Source: Planctomycetaceae bacterium (GTDB taxonomy: Bacteria; Planctomycetota; Planctomycetia; Pirellulales; Pirellulaceae). From it: 64,000 bases of DNA. The stretch covers positions 186,001 through 250,000 of the forward strand of contig PAPJ01000012.1 of assembly GCA_002709045.1 (NCBI GenBank). Reading direction: 5' to 3'. Positions 61,445-64,000 of the stretch are shown piece after piece. The notes below the pieces were generated by a model, which was not told where the DNA came from, did no database searches, and was given only the letters and a program-made list of their open reading frames with translations. Position numbers and translations under genes: made by a program. Each line of letters begins with the position of its first letter. Position 1 is the first letter of the stretch.

Positions 61445-62428
61445 CTATTGACCGCCAAATAACTGTCTGCCACTTTCCATAATAACTGCATCATTATTAT
61501 GTATACCTGGTTCTACACGCCCGCGATCGCTCACAAAGTAAAGGTCGCCGAGCGTCCTTTCCTTAGTCTCCCTAAGAAACGCAACATGTCCATCTTCAAA
61601 AAGAACGTTTTGCCCGGTACCACCATGATTCAGACTGCGACGACTGATACTATCACCTGTTGGACGATCTGCCACTAAAGCGAAGTAAGGCCGGCCCTGA
61701 TGACGAACAGGTCGAAGTTGCCCCTGTTCCTGATAACCAATGTTATAACCATAGGTACCGCCCATATGAGCTAATTTGTCGAGGGTTTCTGGAGTCGCGT
61801 CAACAACTGTTTGCACGGCTGGAATTCCCTGTTTCCGCCACGCTAAGGTTTCCGAAGCCGTTGGGCAGAAGAAGCGAGTCTCTTCAATATCACCCTGCTC
61901 ACGGAGAATCGGAGCCTGAATACCTGAGATTGAAACTTTAGATACAGGAGTTACCGGATACATTCCGTTATTGGTTAGGGAGTAGTTATGCATTCCTCGA
62001 TAGAGATGCTGCAGGTTGTCCTGACAAGCCAGCTTACCCGCCACGAATCGACTGTTGTATAGAGCCGGTGACACTAACATAGCCATACATAAGAGCACAA
62101 CACTAAGAACCAGAACGTCGGTCATCCGCCAGCGGGCATTTGACCCCGATATTCGCTCTGCAGATGCTATTGGCGACAGGGCATTCAGGCTGGCAGACTG
62201 TACTTTGTGAGAATCCACCTGTTCAAAAACATAATCCAGCGTGGAATCCGCCAATCCTGCCGGTGGTTCACAGTAACGGTACGACTCTAAGGGACTCAAT
62301 GCATTACGGATCAATTTCAACTGCTGTTGAAGTTCTTCATCGACATCCAGCGCCTGTTCTATTTGAGCCTGCTCTTCTGCATCAACAGCGCCCATTACAA
62401 ATCCAATTAAATCAAAATCCATTGCCAC
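61445..62428 (-). CDS. Anti-sigma-like membrane protein fused to a DUF1559-like pilin module
   Basis: The 327-residue protein has three parts. Residues 1-60 (FDLIGFVMGAVDAEEQAQIE, then LQQQLKLIRNALSPLE) resemble the N-terminal domain of anti-sigma factors without zinc ligands. One membrane helix lies at about 104-124 (VLVLSVVLLCMAMLVSPALY). The rest begins ACQDNLQHLYRGMHNYSLTN, very like the start of DUF1559 pseudopilin-type proteins, and contains NHGGTGQNVLFEDGHVAFL, the H-x9-DG-like ending of that family. It lies 60 bases downstream of an ECF sigma gene, so it probably holds that sigma factor at the membrane. The periplasmic part could sense a signal. Confidence 0.75.
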   Translation of the reverse strand: MAMDFDLIGFVMGAVDAEEQAQIEQALDVDEELQQQLKLIRNALSPLESYRYCEPPAGLADSTLDYVFEQVDSHKVQSASLNALSPIASAERISGSNARWRMTDVLVLSVVLLCMAMLVSPALYNSRFVAGKLACQDNLQHLYRGMHNYSLTNNGMYPVTPVSKVSISGIQAPILREQGDIEETRFFCPTASETLAWRKQGIPAVQTVVDATPETLDKLAHMGGTYGYNIGYQEQGQLRPVRHQGRPYFALVADRPTGDSISRRSLNHGGTGQNVLFEDGHVAFLRETKERTLGDLYFVSDRGRVEPGIHNNDAVIMESGRQLFGGQ

Positions 62429-62488
62429 TACTTCTATACGAATTATCTATTTATTGTTTCAAAGCAAACCACTTAAATGCCTGAGTAA

Positions 62489-63124
62489 TTAGGATTCGCT
62501 TTCTTCCTGGTGAGCGCGTTGCCACACTTCATGAAGCTTCATTACCGCTGCATGGAGCCGGCTCTTAACTGTTCCAACAGGAATCTCCAAAACATCTGCT
62601 GCTTCACGATATTTCATACCCTGATAATAAATCAGGTTAATAACACTCCGCATCTCCTCAGACAACTCACCAATGGCCTGCTGCACCCACTGCCCACGTT
62701 CCAGCTGAGCGACATGATCCAATGGATCACCCTCCCTGCCTTCCAGTAGATTAACCAAAGAACCGATATCAACGGAATCATCAGATTTAGTCGTGCGATC
62801 CAGACTGGCCATGCGATGTCGCTTGTTTCGTCGCTGGAAATCAATCGCCTGATTCGTCGCGACTGTATAAAGCCAGGGACGAAAACGACGGCCTTCATCA
62901 AACTGTTCACATTTCAAATGAACCTGAAGAAACGTCGATTGAAACACATCTTCTGCCATCTCAGCATTGCCCATGTACCTACGCAAATAACTGTAGAGTT
63001 CCCGCTCATAACGACGAACGAGTTGCGCAAAAAGACCCCTGTCTCCATTCTTTTTATAGATGGAGAGTATCTCTTCGTCAGAGTATTCGTTACCCGTCAT
63101 GGGCATCACCGGTATCTCATGCAT
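62489..63124 (-). CDS. ECF-type RNA polymerase sigma factor
   Basis: The 211-residue protein has sigma region 2 (YLRRYMGNAEMAEDVFQSTF, PWLYTVATNQAIDFQRRNKR) and region 4 (EEMRSVINLIYYQGMKYREA, DVLEIPVGTVKSRLHAAVMK) with a linker of about 50 residues between them. This is the compact extracytoplasmic-function group. The likely partner is the anti-sigma-like membrane protein encoded directly downstream. The ATG at 63124 is used; two more ATGs follow at codons 7 and 9. Its targets are unknown. Confidence 0.93.
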   Translation of the reverse strand: MHEIPVMPMTGNEYSDEEILSIYKKNGDRGLFAQLVRRYERELYSYLRRYMGNAEMAEDVFQSTFLQVHLKCEQFDEGRRFRPWLYTVATNQAIDFQRRNKRHRMASLDRTTKSDDSVDIGSLVNLLEGREGDPLDHVAQLERGQWVQQAIGELSEEMRSVINLIYYQGMKYREAADVLEIPVGTVKSRLHAAVMKLHEVWQRAHQEESES

Positions 63125-63273
63125 GAATCTGTATAGATATACGCATCATACCGCCGAAGGTTCAGAATCTGAGTAAAAAAATCTATAAGCTAAAGAGTGT
63201 GTTCTCAGGGTACTGTAAAACAGCTGAATACCGTTATAAATCGAGAGGCTGACGAGCAGAACAAGCCGGACTA

Positions 63274-63765
63274 TTAAGAAGACACTTTCTTATATAGCTC
63301 AAAACTATAATCATAATCATTCTTTTCGTCAGCTACATGATGTTCTGTGGTAAGGAGTTGCCAGTCGGCCCATCGAACCTCAGGAAACCGTGTATCACCT
63401 TCCACCTCGGTATGAACTCGTGTGATGTATAACTTCTCGGCAAAAGGCAGCATCATTTCATAAATCTGTCCACCACCAATAATAAACCACTCGCTATCGC
63501 GAGCTACCGCAGTCTGAGCTTCTGCGAGCGAATTTACAACTACAGCTCCCTCGACCTGATAGTTTTCCTGTCGAGTAATAATCACCGTTGTTCTTCCAGG
63601 CAGTAATCGTCCTATCGATTCATAGGTTTTACGCCCCATCACAATATAGTGGCCCATCGTGAGAGATTTAAAGCGTTTCAAATCGGCCGAGATGTGCCAT
63701 GGTAAATCCCCATCACGACCGATCATACTGTTCTCGGCCATCGCTACAATGATCGAAACGGTCAT
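63274..63765 (-). CDS. folA: Dihydrofolate reductase
   Basis: The 163-residue protein is a full-length bacterial DHFR: VAMAENSMIGRDGDLPWHIS with the substrate-binding acid later in DLKRFKSLTMG, HYIVMGRKTYESIGRLLPGR for NADPH binding and WFIIGGGQIYEMMLPFAEKL. It regenerates tetrahydrofolate from the dihydrofolate made by thymidylate synthase, whose gene lies two bases upstream in the same direction. The two are certainly one operon. Confidence 0.96.
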   Translation of the reverse strand: MTVSIIVAMAENSMIGRDGDLPWHISADLKRFKSLTMGHYIVMGRKTYESIGRLLPGRTTVIITRQENYQVEGAVVVNSLAEAQTAVARDSEWFIIGGGQIYEMMLPFAEKLYITRVHTEVEGDTRFPEVRWADWQLLTTEHHVADEKNDYDYSFELYKKVSS

Positions 63766-63767
63766 AC

Positions 63768-64000
63768 TTAAATTGCCACCGTTGCTTTGATATGAGGATG
63801 TGGATCGTAGTCTACGAGTTCAAAATCTTCAAATTTAAAATCAAACAAACTATCGACTTCCGGGTTAATGATCATCCGTGGCAATTTCTTAGGTTCACGG
63901 GATAATTGTAATTCCGTCTGTTCCAGATGATTGCTGTACAGATGTGCGTCACCCAAAGTATGAACAAACTCGCCTGGCTTTAGCCCACAAACCTGAGCCA
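63768..64000 (-). CDS. thyA: Thymidylate synthase, C-terminal part
   Basis: Only the last 77 codons or so lie in the window; the gene continues past the right edge. The fragment has the dUMP/folate-binding [13 protein letters not shown] motif, then [15 protein letters not shown] and the closing [18 protein letters not shown], which is the ThyA C-terminus almost letter for letter. It methylates dUMP with methylene-tetrahydrofolate. The frame upstream of that motif ([13 protein letters not shown]) is intact to the window edge. Confidence 0.96.
   Translation of the reverse strand, partial: AQVCGLKPGEFVHTLGDAHLYSNHLEQTELQLSREPKKLPRMIINPEVDSLFDFKFEDFELVDYDPHPHIKATVAI

Noticed and set aside
1..64000. 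tRNA, rRNA, CRISPR arrays, transposases or phage genes
   Set aside because: I looked through the intergenic gaps and reading frames and found no cloverleaf, rRNA stretch, regular direct-repeat array or mobile-element gene. A covariance-model scan would be needed to exclude a missed small RNA.

Overview
The window is chromosomal DNA of a planctomycete (phylum Planctomycetota) of moderate GC. The strongest evidence is five proteins of the families PSCyt/DUF1549-DUF1553 and DUF1501, which are greatly expanded in that phylum. A WD40 protein with an N-terminal planctomycete cytochrome, a DUF1080 protein, a DUF6807/PmoA-like protein and an anti-sigma protein carrying a DUF1559-like pilin module agree with this. 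No rRNA, tRNA, CRISPR array, transposase or phage gene was found. It reads as ordinary, densely packed core chromosome.

Layout. 1-10.1 kb: the end of a VOC-fold gene, a DUF1080 protein, a MoaD-like/aldehyde:ferredoxin oxidoreductase pair, then a four-gene minus-strand operon (PPC-domain protein, DUF1549/1553 protein, WD40-cytochrome, small alpha/beta hydrolase). 10.2-18.3 kb, plus strand: a secreted esterase-like protein, a methyltransferase, aroE, bioD, a GlnE-like adenylyltransferase and a flavoprotein, closed by a bidirectional terminator shared with rpoD on the minus strand. 19.9-23.4 kb: a long rpoD leader region, then an SDR, a zinc-ribbon membrane protein, an alpha/beta hydrolase and a DUF2617-like protein. 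23.4-33.7 kb, minus strand: CPBP protease, TPR protein, response regulator, glyA, a metallopeptidase-like lipoprotein, a DEAD-box helicase, a TlpA-like thioredoxin, a HEAT-like protein and a glutathione peroxidase. 33.9-45.6 kb: a DUF6807 protein, then a six-gene minus-strand run (two DUF1501 plus DUF1549/1553 pairs, a rhomboid protease and an unknown coiled-coil membrane protein). 46.1-53.2 kb: a TolC/MacA/MacB-type tripartite efflux operon whose adaptor ends in EF-hands. 53.2-60.5 kb: bioF, then a four-gene peptide ABC importer arranged like yejABEF. 60.5-64 kb: an unknown protein, an anti-sigma/ECF sigma pair, folA and the 3' part of thyA.

How the genes fit together. bioD and bioF act in biotin synthesis, aroE in the aromatic pathway, and glyA, folA and thyA share the one-carbon/dTMP cycle. 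The GlnE-like enzyme would modify glutamine synthetase, but its N-terminal (adenylyl-removing) site is degenerate. The DUF1501/DUF1549 genes probably encode exported, heme-associated proteins whose biochemistry is unsettled.

The items most worth a second look are: the GlnE site loss, the EF-hand adaptor and oversized TolC, the anti-sigma/pilin fusion, the altered AroE substrate loop, and short sequence elements shared by the two longest intergenic regions (upstream of rpoD and upstream of the efflux operon). No wholly new system can be claimed with confidence from sequence alone.
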